NCBI GenBank assembly: GCA_050260935.1
Contig: JBLNCU010000087.1
Coordinates: forward strand, 13,177-77,176
DNA: 64,000 nucleotides
Reading direction: 5' to 3'
Source of the DNA: UBA8346 sp050260935
GTDB lineage: Bacteria; Bacillota; UBA4882; UBA8346
Positions within the stretch are counted from its first letter, which is position 1. Each line of letters opens with the position of its first letter. The position numbers and the translations under genes are program-made. A model generated the notes under the pieces. That model did no database searches. It was not told where the DNA came from and saw only the letters and a program-made list of their open reading frames with translations. Shown here piece by piece: positions 8,771 through 16,972 of this stretch.

Positions 8771-9262
8771 TTAGGCGCTAAACGCTTTTTCCATCTCCAG
8801 TAAATATTTTTTAAAATCCAGATAACCTTTACCCACGTACCCTGTTAAATCTCCATTTTTCCCGATGACCCGATGGCAAGGGATAAAAATCGGAAGCGGG
8901 TTCCGGCGGTTGGCTTGTCCCACCGCCCGGCGGCTTTTAGGGCTGCCGATTGAGGCGGCGATCTCCGAATAACTACGGGTTTCCCCAAAAGGAATCTCCA
9001 GCAGCGCCCGCCATACTTTTACCGAAAATTCCGGCCCTTCCAAACCGGATAAAGCCAGCTTAAACTGACGCCTTTTCCCTCTAAAATACTCATCCAGCTG
9101 TAAAATCACCTGAGAACACCGGTTTTCATCCCGCTTGAGAGATCCAAACTCCGCCAAAGACTCATCCCAACATTCAGGGGTAATGGCCACCCTTTTGAGC
9201 CCTTTCTCGTCAAGGATTACCCGGATAATTCCAAATGGAGCCTGATAACTGTCATATACCAA
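8771..9262 (-). CDS. ogt: Methylated-DNA--protein-cysteine S-methyltransferase
   Basis: This 163-residue repair protein transfers the methyl group of O6-methylguanine in DNA to its own cysteine. The active-site motif PCHRVIG is near residues 136-142, preceded by the helix-turn-helix region with RRAVGQANRRNPLPIFI. The N-terminal ribonuclease-H-like half is degenerate, as is common. The start is a TTG behind GGAGG and GGGAG; a nearby ATG is out of frame. It is a single gene with no obvious operon partner. Confidence 0.93.
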   Translation of the reverse strand: MVYDSYQAPFGIIRVILDEKGLKRVAITPECWDESLAEFGSLKRDENRCSQVILQLDEYFRGKRRQFKLALSGLEGPEFSVKVWRALLEIPFGETRSYSEIAASIGSPKSRRAVGQANRRNPLPIFIPCHRVIGKNGDLTGYVGKGYLDFKKYLLEMEKAFSA

Positions 9263-9283
9263 TCTCCCACCGCCTCCTATTGT

Positions 9284-9368
9284 GAAGTGTGAAGTGAGAA
9301 GTATGAAGTGAGAATTTCAAGATAATGGTTTTTTCTCAGATCTCGCATCTCATTTTCCACTTCTCACT
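9284..9368. repeat. Short degenerate GTGAAGT/GTGAGAAGT repeats with an inverted partner
   Basis: The block 9284-9316 is built of repeated 7- to 9-base units such as GTGAAGT and GTGAGAAGT. About 45 bases further (9350-9368) the complementary ACTTCTCACT occurs, so the segment can fold into a hairpin that touches the stop codon of the gene at 9367. Similar low-complexity spacer repeats occur at 2085-2110 (CAGAAG/CAGGAG) and 37315-37342 (CCGGAGTC/CCGGATC). Confidence 0.5.
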
Positions 9369-9831
9369 AATCAACATCCAAATCCATCCCGGCCCCGGCC
9401 GCCTCCGGATCGCTCATTACTGCTACTTTCGCCTGTTTAAGCTGCTGATCCAGTTCCTGATCCGGCGGCATGCTTTGGGCATACTTGGCTTCCATCCGGT
9501 CATAAAGAGCCTCGTTCAACAGATCATTCTTGTTCAACTGAATAACCCTGGCCGCTAGAATCCGGGCCCGCAAAGAATGAAAGATCGCTTCCGGGTAATT
9601 TCCATGTCTGTATAATTCCCTGGCTAATACCTGATGAGCCAGGGCCAACCCCAAACCCTCGTATCTGTCTCCTTGAGCGGCGGACCTTCGGGCGGCCATT
9701 ATTACCGCCGCAGTCCGGCCGATTACATGGCGGGCTTCAACGTTGGTCGCCTGGGATTCGGCATAGATGAACGAATGTCCCAGCCAAAAAACGGTCATGC
9801 TAAAAGCCATCAAAATTAATGTTTTTTTCAT
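9367..9831 (-). CDS. Exported hypothetical protein, 154 residues
   Basis: An N-terminal signal peptide (KKTLILMAFSMTVFWLGHSF, probable cleavage after YAES region) directs it out of the cytoplasm. The mature part is mostly helical, with alanine- and arginine-rich segments (LALAHQVLARELYRHGNYPEA) that read like one or two TPR-type helical hairpins, and it ends in an acidic DLDVD tail. GGGAGG precedes the ATG. It lies just downstream of the two-component genes on the same strand but across a 100-base gap. I do not recognise the family. Confidence 0.65.
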   Translation of the reverse strand: MKKTLILMAFSMTVFWLGHSFIYAESQATNVEARHVIGRTAAVIMAARRSAAQGDRYEGLGLALAHQVLARELYRHGNYPEAIFHSLRARILAARVIQLNKNDLLNEALYDRMEAKYAQSMPPDQELDQQLKQAKVAVMSDPEAAGAGMDLDVD

Positions 9832-9937
9832 TCCCAGGCCTCCCTCGAAAAAATCTCCGCTGGACTTTAAAGAATAAACTTCATCTTATTAAAGCATAAC
9901 ATTTAATCCTAAAATAGCAATGAAAATTAATAAATTT

Positions 9938-11277
9938 TCATGAATGCTTTTGCAAAGGCAAGGAGAATGAAACTCCGAAACCGCGGTCCTTTGGAAGGTA
10001 AGCCTGAATAGCTCCCCCGTGATTCACGATGATTCTTTGACAAATAGCCAAACCAAGCCCGCTGCCGCCTTTTTCCCGGGAACGGGATTTCTCGACCCGG
10101 TAAAACCGGTCGAAGATTGCCTTTAACTCGGCGGCCGGAACTCCCGGTCCATCGTCCTCCAGCATAAAAAGGGCCTCGTTTTTCCTGACCAGACACTTAA
10201 AAGTGATTTTTGTAAGCCCTTCGGCGTGTTTCAGGGAGTTGTTTACCAAATTGGCAAAGACCCGCCTTATTTTTTGAAGATCAATCTCTAAAAACAGCCC
10301 GTCCTTTGCTTCACTAACCGAATCAAACTTTACACCTTTGGCAGCCAGCTCTGCGCTATATTCAACGGAAATTTCGCTGAAAAAATCTTTTAGGGAAACA
10401 ACCGTCTTGTTGCCCGAATTATCATCGAAGTCGCTGGTTACAAAGTCGTTGAACTCACTAATTAATTCCTGAATATCGGTGGCTTTTTGATAAATAATCC
10501 GGTGGTACTCCTCTTCCCGTTCGGCTGAAATTTTCCGGCTGGTCAACCTCTCCAAAAAGCCGATAATTGAAGTCAGCGGTGTTTTCAGATCATGGGAGAT
10601 GGAAGCGATCATCTCCGTTTGCTGCCGGTAGGAGGCATTAAGCCGCTGTTGCATTGCTTGAAACTTCTTGGCTAAGTCTCCAAGTTCATCACGACGGCGA
10701 TTTTTTACCAAGGCCTCCGGTACACCGCCGCTACGGTAATCCACCGACTCCAGACCTTGATTTAAGAGAGATAAGGGCCGGATCAGCGAAAAATGGAGAT
10801 AAATTATTAAGAGGATTATCAGTAACAACATAAATATCAGTGCCGCATCGCGTATCTTCCTGATGGAGTTTAGTTCCCCCAAGTTTTCAATGGAGAAAGG
10901 ATAGACTAATTCCACAATGTAAATCACATTACGGCCAACTACGGTAAAACTCTTCAGCTCCAAATTTAACCCGTAACCCTTCCGCCGGTCGACGCCGCAG
11001 ATTTTATTGCCGTCAACATCATAAACAGTTATTTTGACGTTTTTCCTGTCGGCGATCTTTGCAAGATGGGCAGTAATCCGCTCCTGGTTAGGATAACAAC
11101 TTTTGATCCTGGCGGTTGCCTCTTCGCTAATCTGGAATAAGTGGTCTTTAAAAATATCGAAATCCCGGCCCAGGTTTTCTTTGAGGAACAGCTGATAATA
11201 GATTGTTAAGAGGATGATAAACAAAAAAAAACCAATAAAACGAAGAACGGCAGCTTGTATTTGAGACTGATTCTCAT
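9938..11277 (-). CDS. Membrane sensor histidine kinase, N-terminus interrupted by a frameshift
   Basis: This is a class I sensor kinase. A membrane helix comes first, then a short extracytoplasmic sensor (about 150 residues), a second membrane helix (ALIFMLLLIILLIIYLHF), a HAMP linker, HisKA with the phospho-histidine in ISHDLKTPLTS, and HATPase motifs NLVNNSLKHA, DDGPGVP and GGSGLGLA. The natural start is probably ATG at 11275-11277, overlapping the regulator's stop as ATGA and giving MRISLKYKLPFFVLLVFF. A run of nine T (11223-11231) throws that frame into a stop, while ten T would join it to the kinase frame. Without correction, the only in-frame start is TTG at 11222-11224, inside the first membrane helix. 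Sequencing error, slippage or phase variation are all possible. Confidence 0.85.
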
Positions 11278-11972
11278 AAAGCGCCTCCGGTGAACCGGTA
11301 ACCTGCTCCCCAAACTGTTTTAATGTAATTATTTTCGGGGTCCAATTTATTGCGGAGGTTTTTAATATGCACGGTTACGGTATTCAAGTCGCAAAAATCA
11401 CTGCCAACGCCCCAAATAGCGTCGTAAATCTGTTCCCGGCTTAAGACCAGGTTTTGGTTTTCAATAAGATACAACAAAATCTGAAATTCTTTGGTTGACA
11501 GATTAATCTTTTGGCCATTTTTGAGCACTTCGTAATTACCCTTGTTCACCACTATTTCGGCGAATTTAATGATCTGATCTTCATTTTTAACGGGCCCGCT
11601 GTTCCGCTTCTCCCGGCGTAGATGGGCTTTGACCCTGGCCACCAGCTCGATGGTGCTAAAAGGTTTGGTTATATAATCATCGGCACCGACTTCCAAACCT
11701 ACCACCTTATCGATCTCCCGGCCTTTGGCGCTTAACAAGATAATCGGAACGGTGGTATCGTTCCGGATCCGGCGGCAGACCTCCAAACCATCCATCTCCG
11801 GCATCATTATATCCAAAATCATCAACGAGACCTCAGAACGATTCAATTGCTCCAAAATCTGCGCTCCATTGTAAGCGGCCAAAACTTCAAAACCCTCATC
11901 CATTAGACTGTCGCTGATCAGCCTGACAATCTCCCGGTCATCATCGGCCACCAGTATTTTAGCAGCAGCCAT
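11274..11972 (-). CDS. OmpR/PhoB-family response regulator
   Basis: This 232-residue DNA-binding regulator is paired with the kinase just downstream. The receiver domain (about 1-120) shows the acidic pair ADDD, the phospho-aspartate in ILDIMMPEMDG, the conserved threonine/serine region and the lysine in DDYITKPF. A C-terminal winged helix (about 135-230) has LSTKEFQILLYLIENQNLVLSREQI cut into its usual elements and ends VWGAGYRF. The start is the ATG at 11970-11972, eight bases after GGAGG; the more upstream in-frame start at 11993 has no site. The signal and targets are unknown. Confidence 0.93.
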   Translation of the reverse strand: MAAAKILVADDDREIVRLISDSLMDEGFEVLAAYNGAQILEQLNRSEVSLMILDIMMPEMDGLEVCRRIRNDTTVPIILLSAKGREIDKVVGLEVGADDYITKPFSTIELVARVKAHLRREKRNSGPVKNEDQIIKFAEIVVNKGNYEVLKNGQKINLSTKEFQILLYLIENQNLVLSREQIYDAIWGVGSDFCDLNTVTVHIKNLRNKLDPENNYIKTVWGAGYRFTGGAL

Positions 11973-12123
11973 TAAGATTCCCTCCGTTTTCAAAATTCGG
12001 TAATTTAGGTGTAAAGGCGACCGGGGATAAAAAATACCGGCCCTTTTAATTCAACTTATATTTTCGGCGCCGGTTATTTTATTCCTTTAATGATATTTAC
12101 TGTAAAGTGGTGGCATTAATCAT
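11973..12123. other. Spacer upstream of the two-component operon
   Basis: AT-rich region expected to hold the promoter of the regulator-kinase pair; I cannot pick a convincing -35/-10 pair. It includes the 18-base word TTTAATTCAACTTATATT at 12045-12062, which recurs exactly at 13267-13284, and a GGCGCCGG patch at 12066-12073. Confidence 0.4.
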
Positions 12124-12351
12124 CTAACCACCCAAAAAACGGGCCTTCTCGGCACCGATGACGCCGTAATCAGTGAACCCTCTTTCCTTCAAAGCTGTAG
12201 ATCCTTTCGGTGAACACTTTGCCTTGCTGTCCAAGACAACCCCGGTCGATAACAGTCAGTCGTACCCAAACCGGAGGTCCATCATCCGAACATAGAACAA
12301 AGCGCCTTTTCCGGAAGATTAGACATATAAAAACGGAGTGAAATCGCGCAT
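12124..12351 (-). pseudogene. Decayed small gene of unknown function (two compensating frameshifts)
   Basis: From ATG 12349-12351 the frame gives MRDFTPFLYV and stops. A second frame then reads FRKRRFVLCSDDGPPVWVR and LTVIDRGCLGQQGKVFTER without a stop, up to YSFEGK. The first frame then resumes with ERGFTDYGVIGAEKARFLGG and a proper stop at 12124-12126. The total length is exactly 76 codons. The long stop-free, protein-like segments and the return to the original frame suggest a small gene of about 75 residues damaged by two small indels. I do not recognise it. Confidence 0.45.
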
Positions 12352-12482
12352 CGCCTTACCGGTCTCCTGAAGAGTTTAATTAGTTTGACACTTCTTTAGT
12401 GATCGGATAAAATTAAATATTATCTAGAAAAACCAGAAACGGGCAGGGATTAAACTTGCGGCATTTGCGCCGGAACTTCGAA
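12352..12482. other. Spacer between divergent small genes
   Basis: AT-rich region between the decayed minus-strand gene and the plus-strand small-protein pair. No certain promoter was recognised; GACACTTCTTTAGTGATC near 12388-12405 contains a short imperfect inverted repeat. Confidence 0.3.
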
Positions 12483-12860
12483 ATGAAGTTAATATGGCTA
12501 TTGATAACTTTAATTGCCATTGCCTGCTTTACATCGGGTTTGGGAACCAGAATCGCTGAAAACGAACCCCTTGCCCCGGCGACCATTTTAGCAATAGCCA
12601 ATATTGATTTGATTCTGGCTCCCGTTGAAAAACCTAGTTTTGTCAACTTTTTCCGAACTGTCAATAATTTTTTGGCCAAACTGCTTCAGGGGAATTCCCT
12701 TATCCTGCCTGTTTTACCCGATGAAATCAAAAACTGTCCCGTTTCGATCTTCCTTTATTCTTTGATCTTCTTTTTCACGATTTTTTATCAGATATCCCGG
12801 ACTAGTTCGGAAGGGGATCCCTTAAATAATTTAGGGTTAAAAAGTATGTCCAGCCACTAA
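12483..12860 (+). CDS. Hypothetical membrane protein, 125 residues
   Basis: The ATG at 12483 is preferred over a TTG at 12456 because it gives a clean N-terminal hydrophobic helix (LIWLLITLIAIACFTSGLG). A second hydrophobic helix lies near residues 88-105 (SIFLYSLIFFFTIFYQI). Between them is a loop of about 60 residues, and the tail is polar and serine-rich. The topology suggests a two-helix inner-membrane protein. It is followed 20 bases later by another small membrane protein on the same strand. No family is recognised; the ribosome site is weak, so expression is less sure. Confidence 0.5.
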   Translation: MKLIWLLITLIAIACFTSGLGTRIAENEPLAPATILAIANIDLILAPVEKPSFVNFFRTVNNFLAKLLQGNSLILPVLPDEIKNCPVSIFLYSLIFFFTIFYQISRTSSEGDPLNNLGLKSMSSH

Positions 12861-12880
12861 ATATTTAAGGAGGAACCCGC

Positions 12881-13075
12881 ATGTTTGAAATTATTACCGT
12901 AGCCATCGTGCTACTGCTTTTTGGCGCCGCCGCCCTTTACGCCTCGAAAATCGAAAAACATCTGGAAGGTAAATATGCTGAAAAACGGCGGGCGATGCAA
13001 AAAGCCAAAGAACCGCGAAAAACGGCCGCTGAAGGAAGCGGTAAAAGCAAGGAAAGAAAGAGAGTAAGTCTATAA
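12881..13075 (+). CDS. Small single-pass membrane protein, 64 residues
   Basis: AAGGAGG before the ATG marks a well-translated start. Residues 3-23 (EIITVAIVLLLFGAAALYA) form one membrane helix. The remainder is strongly basic (EKRRAMQKAKEPRKTAAEG, then KSKERKR) and would face the cytoplasm. It is probably co-transcribed with the 125-residue membrane protein 20 bases upstream and is followed by a terminator at 13081-13120. Function unknown. Confidence 0.65.
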   Translation: MFEIITVAIVLLLFGAAALYASKIEKHLEGKYAEKRRAMQKAKEPRKTAAEGSGKSKERKRVSL

Positions 13076-13080
13076 AGATA

Positions 13081-13120
13081 AGGGGCTGCACCTGATTTCA
13101 ATCTGGGACAGCCCTTTTCT
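13081..13120 (+). terminator. Terminator after the small membrane protein pair
   Basis: Stem AGGGGCTG / CAGCCCTTT with a loop of about 20 bases, followed by TTTTCTCTT on the plus strand. Confidence 0.55.
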
Positions 13121-13296
13121 CTTAAAAATTAGTCATTCTAAAAGCTCCAAGTTTCCAGTGGAGACCATTTCATGTTATTTTCATTCTTCTCTCCACCGCC
13201 AATGTTAGGTTTCCGGAATAGCAACACTTTCCCCGGCCAAAACTACTTTAAAAAAGGGACCATTTCTTTAATTCAACTTATATTAAAACTAATTTC

Positions 13297-13321
13297 AAAA
13301 TCCCGGGATCTTTATCCCCGG
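13297..13321 (-). terminator. Terminator overlapping the stop codon of the citrate synthase gene
   Basis: In the minus direction CCGGGGAT, loop AAAG, ATCCCGGG (one mismatch) is followed by ATTTTG. The left arm contains the last codons and stop of the gene. Confidence 0.5.
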
Positions 13322-14697
13322 TTTAGTTCCTCCCAAAGTTCGGGGGCTTCGGCCTGAATAACCGCGACCAATTCATGGTCCCCGATAACCGTTTCCCGGC
13401 CTTCGGCATATTGTTGGTCCACCCAGGCCTTAATCTTTAGCAAACGTGGATCCCGTTTCTCCAATTTGCGCTCTTCCTTTAAGTTGAAATAACTGTTGAC
13501 CCAATGAGCGATACCGGCAGCGCCGGAGTGTTCGTTGACAGCGACCACCACTTTCCTGTTGAGCAGCTTCTCGGTATTAAAAATATTGTAAATCTCTTCA
13601 TCCTTTAGGAGACCGTCGGCATGAATCCCTGAACGGGTAAAATTGAATTCCTTGCCGACCAAAGGGGTCATCGGCGGTATGTGATACCCGATTTCCTTGG
13701 AATAGTAGTCGGCTATTTCGGTGATTACTGTGGTGTCCATCCCATCCAGTGTCCCCCGGAGCGACGCATATTCAAAGACCATCGCCTCAAGCGGGCAGTT
13801 TCCGGTTCGTTCGCCTATCCCCAGCAAGGTGGTATTAACGCCGGAACAGCCGTAAAGCCAGGCTGTGCCGGCATTGGAGACCGCTTTATAAAAGTCGTTA
13901 TGCCCATGCCACTCCAGTTGTTCACTGGGAACTCCGGCATGATGCCACAGTCCGTAGATAATACCGGGAACGCTCCTTGGCAAAGCCACACCCGGATAAT
14001 TCACACCGAAACCCAAGGTGTCGCAGGCTCTAACTTTAATCGGAATCTTGGTTTCTTCTTGCAATTTCATCAGTTCCAATACAAAGGGAACCACAAACCC
14101 ATAAAAATCAGCCCGGGTTATGTCCTCCAAATGCACCCTCGGAATGACGCCTATCTCCAAAGCGCTTTTTACGATTGACAAAAATTGCTCCATCGCTTGT
14201 TTACGGGTCATTTTAAGTTTCTTGAAGATGTGATAATCCGAACAACTGGCTAAGATTCCGGTTTCCTTTAAACCCATCTCTTTAACCAGTAAAAAATCCT
14301 CTTTCACTGCCCGGATCCAACTGGTAATCTCCGGGAATTGAAAGCCCAACTCCATACACTTGGCAACCGCTTCTTTATCTTTGCGGCTGTAAAGAAAGAA
14401 TTCGGTCTGGCGGATTATTCCTTGAGGGCCGCCTAAACGGTTCATCAATTTATATAAATCGACGATTTGTTTGACTGTATAAGGTTCCCGGGCCTGCTGG
14501 CCATCGCGAAAGGTGGAGTCGGTGATCCAGATAGCATCGGGAGGCCGCATCGGAACGTGACGGTGATTAAAGGGAACTTTCGGGACTTCCTCGTAATTGA
14601 ATAAGTAACGGTATAGATGTGGTTCCGGCACATCCTGGAGGCTGTATAAATATTCGGTTTGTTCAAGGGTATTGCTGGATTTATTAAATTTTAACAT
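13312..14697 (-). CDS. Probable citrate (Re)-synthase, homocitrate/isopropylmalate synthase superfamily
   Basis: The 461-residue protein has the DRE-TIM metallolyase active site: ITDSTFRDGQQ (about 58-68), a metal-binding HGHNDFYK and the strand-end GCSGVNTTLLGIGERTGN. It has no C-terminal LeuA regulatory domain. The extended N-terminus with PHLYRYLFNYEEVPK, FNHRHVPMRPPDAIW and TRSGIHADGLLKDEEIYN is, as I recall it, the pattern of Clostridium kluyveri-type Re-citrate synthase, which condenses oxaloacetate and acetyl-CoA in anaerobes that lack normal citrate synthase. Homocitrate or isopropylmalate synthase is the alternative. It stands alone without leucine or lysine genes, which favours the citrate role. 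GGCGGGTGAT precedes the ATG. Confidence 0.75.
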   Translation of the reverse strand: MLKFNKSSNTLEQTEYLYSLQDVPEPHLYRYLFNYEEVPKVPFNHRHVPMRPPDAIWITDSTFRDGQQAREPYTVKQIVDLYKLMNRLGGPQGIIRQTEFFLYSRKDKEAVAKCMELGFQFPEITSWIRAVKEDFLLVKEMGLKETGILASCSDYHIFKKLKMTRKQAMEQFLSIVKSALEIGVIPRVHLEDITRADFYGFVVPFVLELMKLQEETKIPIKVRACDTLGFGVNYPGVALPRSVPGIIYGLWHHAGVPSEQLEWHGHNDFYKAVSNAGTAWLYGCSGVNTTLLGIGERTGNCPLEAMVFEYASLRGTLDGMDTTVITEIADYYSKEIGYHIPPMTPLVGKEFNFTRSGIHADGLLKDEEIYNIFNTEKLLNRKVVVAVNEHSGAAGIAHWVNSYFNLKEERKLEKRDPRLLKIKAWVDQQYAEGRETVIGDHELVAVIQAEAPELWEELNRG

Positions 14698-14935
14698 CGA
14701 ATCACCCGCCTATCGCTAAATTGGTTTCTATAATTCAACATTAAAACGGACAATCCTTTTTAAATATTAATGAATTCCGTATACATATAAAGTGAAAATC
14801 AATTTCATAATATAAAATATCGAGGCCCCGATAAGCTATTATAGTTGATATTAAAGACTGCGAAATGGAATGAGTGTTCTTAAGAAAGATAAAATATAAG
14901 TTGGGATGTTACTTGGCATAAGATTGATTTAACAT
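14698..14935. other. Upstream region of the citrate synthase gene
   Basis: AT-rich region of about 240 bases that should contain the promoter of the minus-strand synthase gene. A near-palindrome TATCGAGGCCCCGATA at about 14819-14834 could be an operator. No consensus promoter is clear. Confidence 0.35.
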
Positions 14936-14959
14936 AAAAACCCGTCCATCGACGGGTTA
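14936..14959 (-). terminator. Terminator after rpsU
   Basis: Perfect 8-bp stem AACCCGTC / GACGGGTT with a GATG loop followed by TTTTAT in the minus direction, only a few bases after the rpsU stop. It ends the long rpsU-hit-mtaB-nuclease operon. Confidence 0.85.
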
Positions 14960-14962
14960 TTA

Positions 14963-15142
14963 TCATTTAGTGGTTCTTCTTTTCCTTGCTGCTTCGGACT
15001 TTTTCTTCCTTTTTACACTAGGCTTCTCGTAATGCTCTCTCTTGCGAACCTCGGCCAATATGCCGGAAACTTGGCATTGCCTTTTAAAACGCCGCAAAGC
15101 GCTATCTAAAGTTTCATTTTTCCCAATTTTAACTTCAGCCAC
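14963..15142 (-). CDS. rpsU: Small ribosomal subunit protein bS21
   Basis: The 59-residue basic protein (MAEVKIGKNETLDSALRRFK, then REHYEKPSVKRKKK) is bS21, which sits near the 3-prime end of 16S rRNA and helps initiation. The start is GTG at 15140-15142, seven bases after GGAGG; a longer frame reaching 15217 has no ribosome site and adds non-homologous sequence. It is the last gene of the operon, after the HIT protein gene, and is followed at once by a strong terminator. Confidence 0.95.
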   Translation of the reverse strand: MAEVKIGKNETLDSALRRFKRQCQVSGILAEVRKREHYEKPSVKRKKKSEAARKRRTTK

Positions 15143-15258
15143 ATATTTCCCTCCCCCCCACTGCTTTCCTACCTCGTAACCCCGTTTGCAGTGTCCGGTT
15201 CGAAAATCATAAATCACATTAAAATATTATACAACATAAAATCAAATGCTGTCAACTA

Positions 15259-15603
15259 TTAGCCGGGCGGCCAAGCCAATTTTCGCCCGGCAATCAAATG
15301 CCAATGAAGGTGAGGCACGGCCTCACCGGCGTCGGGTCCGTAATTCACCACTACCCGAAAGCCGTTTTCCCTAAGCCCCAACTGTTGAGTGACTTCTTGG
15401 ATACCCTTGATAATGGAAACCGGGAGTTCCCGATCCAACAACCGGGGATCGCAAATATTGTCCACATGTTCCTTGGGAATAACCAGTAGATGCGTGGGAG
15501 CGGCCGGTTGAATATCCTTGATAATAATTACCCCTTTATTCTCATAAACAGTTTGACTAGGTATTTCCCCTTTGATAATTTTACAAAAAATGCACTCTGC
15601 CAT
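15259..15603 (-). CDS. HIT-family nucleotide phosphoramidase/hydrolase (HinT type)
   Basis: This 114-residue cytoplasmic protein carries the histidine triad HLHWHLIAG near its C-terminus and the N-terminal zinc-type CIFCKIIKGEIPS segment. HinT enzymes hydrolyse AMP-lysine-type phosphoramidates. The position between mtaB and rpsU is a common Firmicute arrangement. It starts with ATG after GAGCAGAGAC, a moderate site. Confidence 0.93.
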   Translation of the reverse strand: MAECIFCKIIKGEIPSQTVYENKGVIIIKDIQPAAPTHLLVIPKEHVDNICDPRLLDRELPVSIIKGIQEVTQQLGLRENGFRVVVNYGPDAGEAVPHLHWHLIAGRKLAWPPG

Positions 15604-15661
15604 TGTCTCTGCTCCTTCATGGGCTTATTCGACACTAATTGCTAAACTCCTGCAAAAAAAG

Positions 15662-16972
15662 TTATTGGGTAATTAAGGAGCCTCTCAATTGTTGGCCATC
15701 GATCTCTTTGATCACTACAGTCTTCAACGAATTTTTCAAGTTTTCCTCCGCCGCGACTAAAACCCGTAAATATTCCCCTGATAACCCCGACCAGCAGGTC
15801 CCGAGCTGTTCCTCAAAAAGGACTTCCACTGATTTATGAAGAAATTTGCGGGCGTAACCCGCCGCTAAATCGGCCGCTATTTTTTGGACTAACCTGCTCC
15901 GTTCTTCCTGAACCGCTTTGGGAATTCTCCCCGGGAAACCGGCGGCAGGTGTTCCTTGCCTCGGTGAATAACGGAAAACATGAATTCTACTGAAAGCTTG
16001 TTCTTTAATAAAATTACAGGTGGCGCTGAAATCTTCCTCGCTTTCCCCGGGAAAACCAACGATCAAGTCCGTCCCAACAGCAACTAATGGATTTTGGGCC
16101 CTGATTTTATTTATCAAATTGGCGAAAAAACTTAATGAATAATTCCGGTTCATTAATTTTAAAATCCGGTCGCTCCCGCTTTGCAGCGGAATATGTAAAT
16201 GCTGGCAAATTTGTGGATTATTGATAATTGTATCCAGTAAATCATTTTTTAAATCCACCGGTTCAAGCGAACCCAACCGGATCCGGCAATCTTTATTGAG
16301 TTTTAAAATTCTTTCCAGTAAATCATGGAGATCAACCCCTAAATCCCTCCCATATTGCCCTAAGTGGATTCCGGTAAGAACGATTTCCCGGAAACCCTTC
16401 TCCACTAAAGTGGTAAATTCCTTAAGAACCTGTTCCGGAGGCATACTGCGAACTTTGCCTCTAGCATAAGGGACGATGCAGTACGAACAGAATTCTTCGC
16501 AGCCTTCCTCGACTTTCAGCATGGCCCGCGTCGTCCGCTCATGCTCTTCACTTGAACCAACGGGAAGCTCGGTCCAGCCCCTTAGATCTTCAATAGCGGC
16601 AACCTTGACACTTACTTGGCGGAGGCGTTTTTCTTTATATTCAGTAACCAGTTTGACAATATTGGAACGATCGGCCATTCCGATAACCAGACTAACTCCG
16701 GGTATTCCCGCTATTTCTCCGGGGGCTGTCTGGGCATAACAGCCCGTAACCACTATCACAGCCTCCGGATTCAAATCGATGGCTTTTCGAATGATTTGGC
16801 GGGATTTCTGCTCTCCCACCCTGGTCACGGCGCAGGTATTAACCACCAATACATCGGCCTGTTCATCAAAGGGGACAACCGTATGTCCCTCTTCCTGAAA
16901 GAGACTGGCCAGGCCCTGGGTATCATTTTGGTTTACTTTACAACCTAAGGTATGAAAGGCGACCTTCATCAT
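15662..16972 (-). CDS. mtaB: tRNA t6A37 methylthiotransferase MtaB
   Basis: This radical-SAM enzyme adds a methylthio group to N6-threonylcarbamoyladenosine 37 of tRNA. The N-terminal methylthiotransferase domain has the three cluster cysteines in TLGCKVNQ, VNTCAVT and VTGCYAQ. The radical-SAM cysteines are in CEEFCSYCIVPYARG (about 155-165). A C-terminal TRAM-like domain with EYLRVLV ends the 436-residue protein, full family length. The GCKVNQ signature separates MtaB from MiaB and RimO. The start overlaps the end of the upstream membrane protein gene by four bases and AGGAG precedes it. Confidence 0.95.
   Translation of the reverse strand: MMKVAFHTLGCKVNQNDTQGLASLFQEEGHTVVPFDEQADVLVVNTCAVTRVGEQKSRQIIRKAIDLNPEAVIVVTGCYAQTAPGEIAGIPGVSLVIGMADRSNIVKLVTEYKEKRLRQVSVKVAAIEDLRGWTELPVGSSEEHERTTRAMLKVEEGCEEFCSYCIVPYARGKVRSMPPEQVLKEFTTLVEKGFREIVLTGIHLGQYGRDLGVDLHDLLERILKLNKDCRIRLGSLEPVDLKNDLLDTIINNPQICQHLHIPLQSGSDRILKLMNRNYSLSFFANLINKIRAQNPLVAVGTDLIVGFPGESEEDFSATCNFIKEQAFSRIHVFRYSPRQGTPAAGFPGRIPKAVQEERSRLVQKIAADLAAGYARKFLHKSVEVLFEEQLGTCWSGLSGEYLRVLVAAEENLKNSLKTVVIKEIDGQQLRGSLITQ

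Noticed and set aside
13312..14697. 2-isopropylmalate synthase
   Set aside because: No C-terminal LeuA regulatory domain, a different N-terminus and no leuBCD neighbours.
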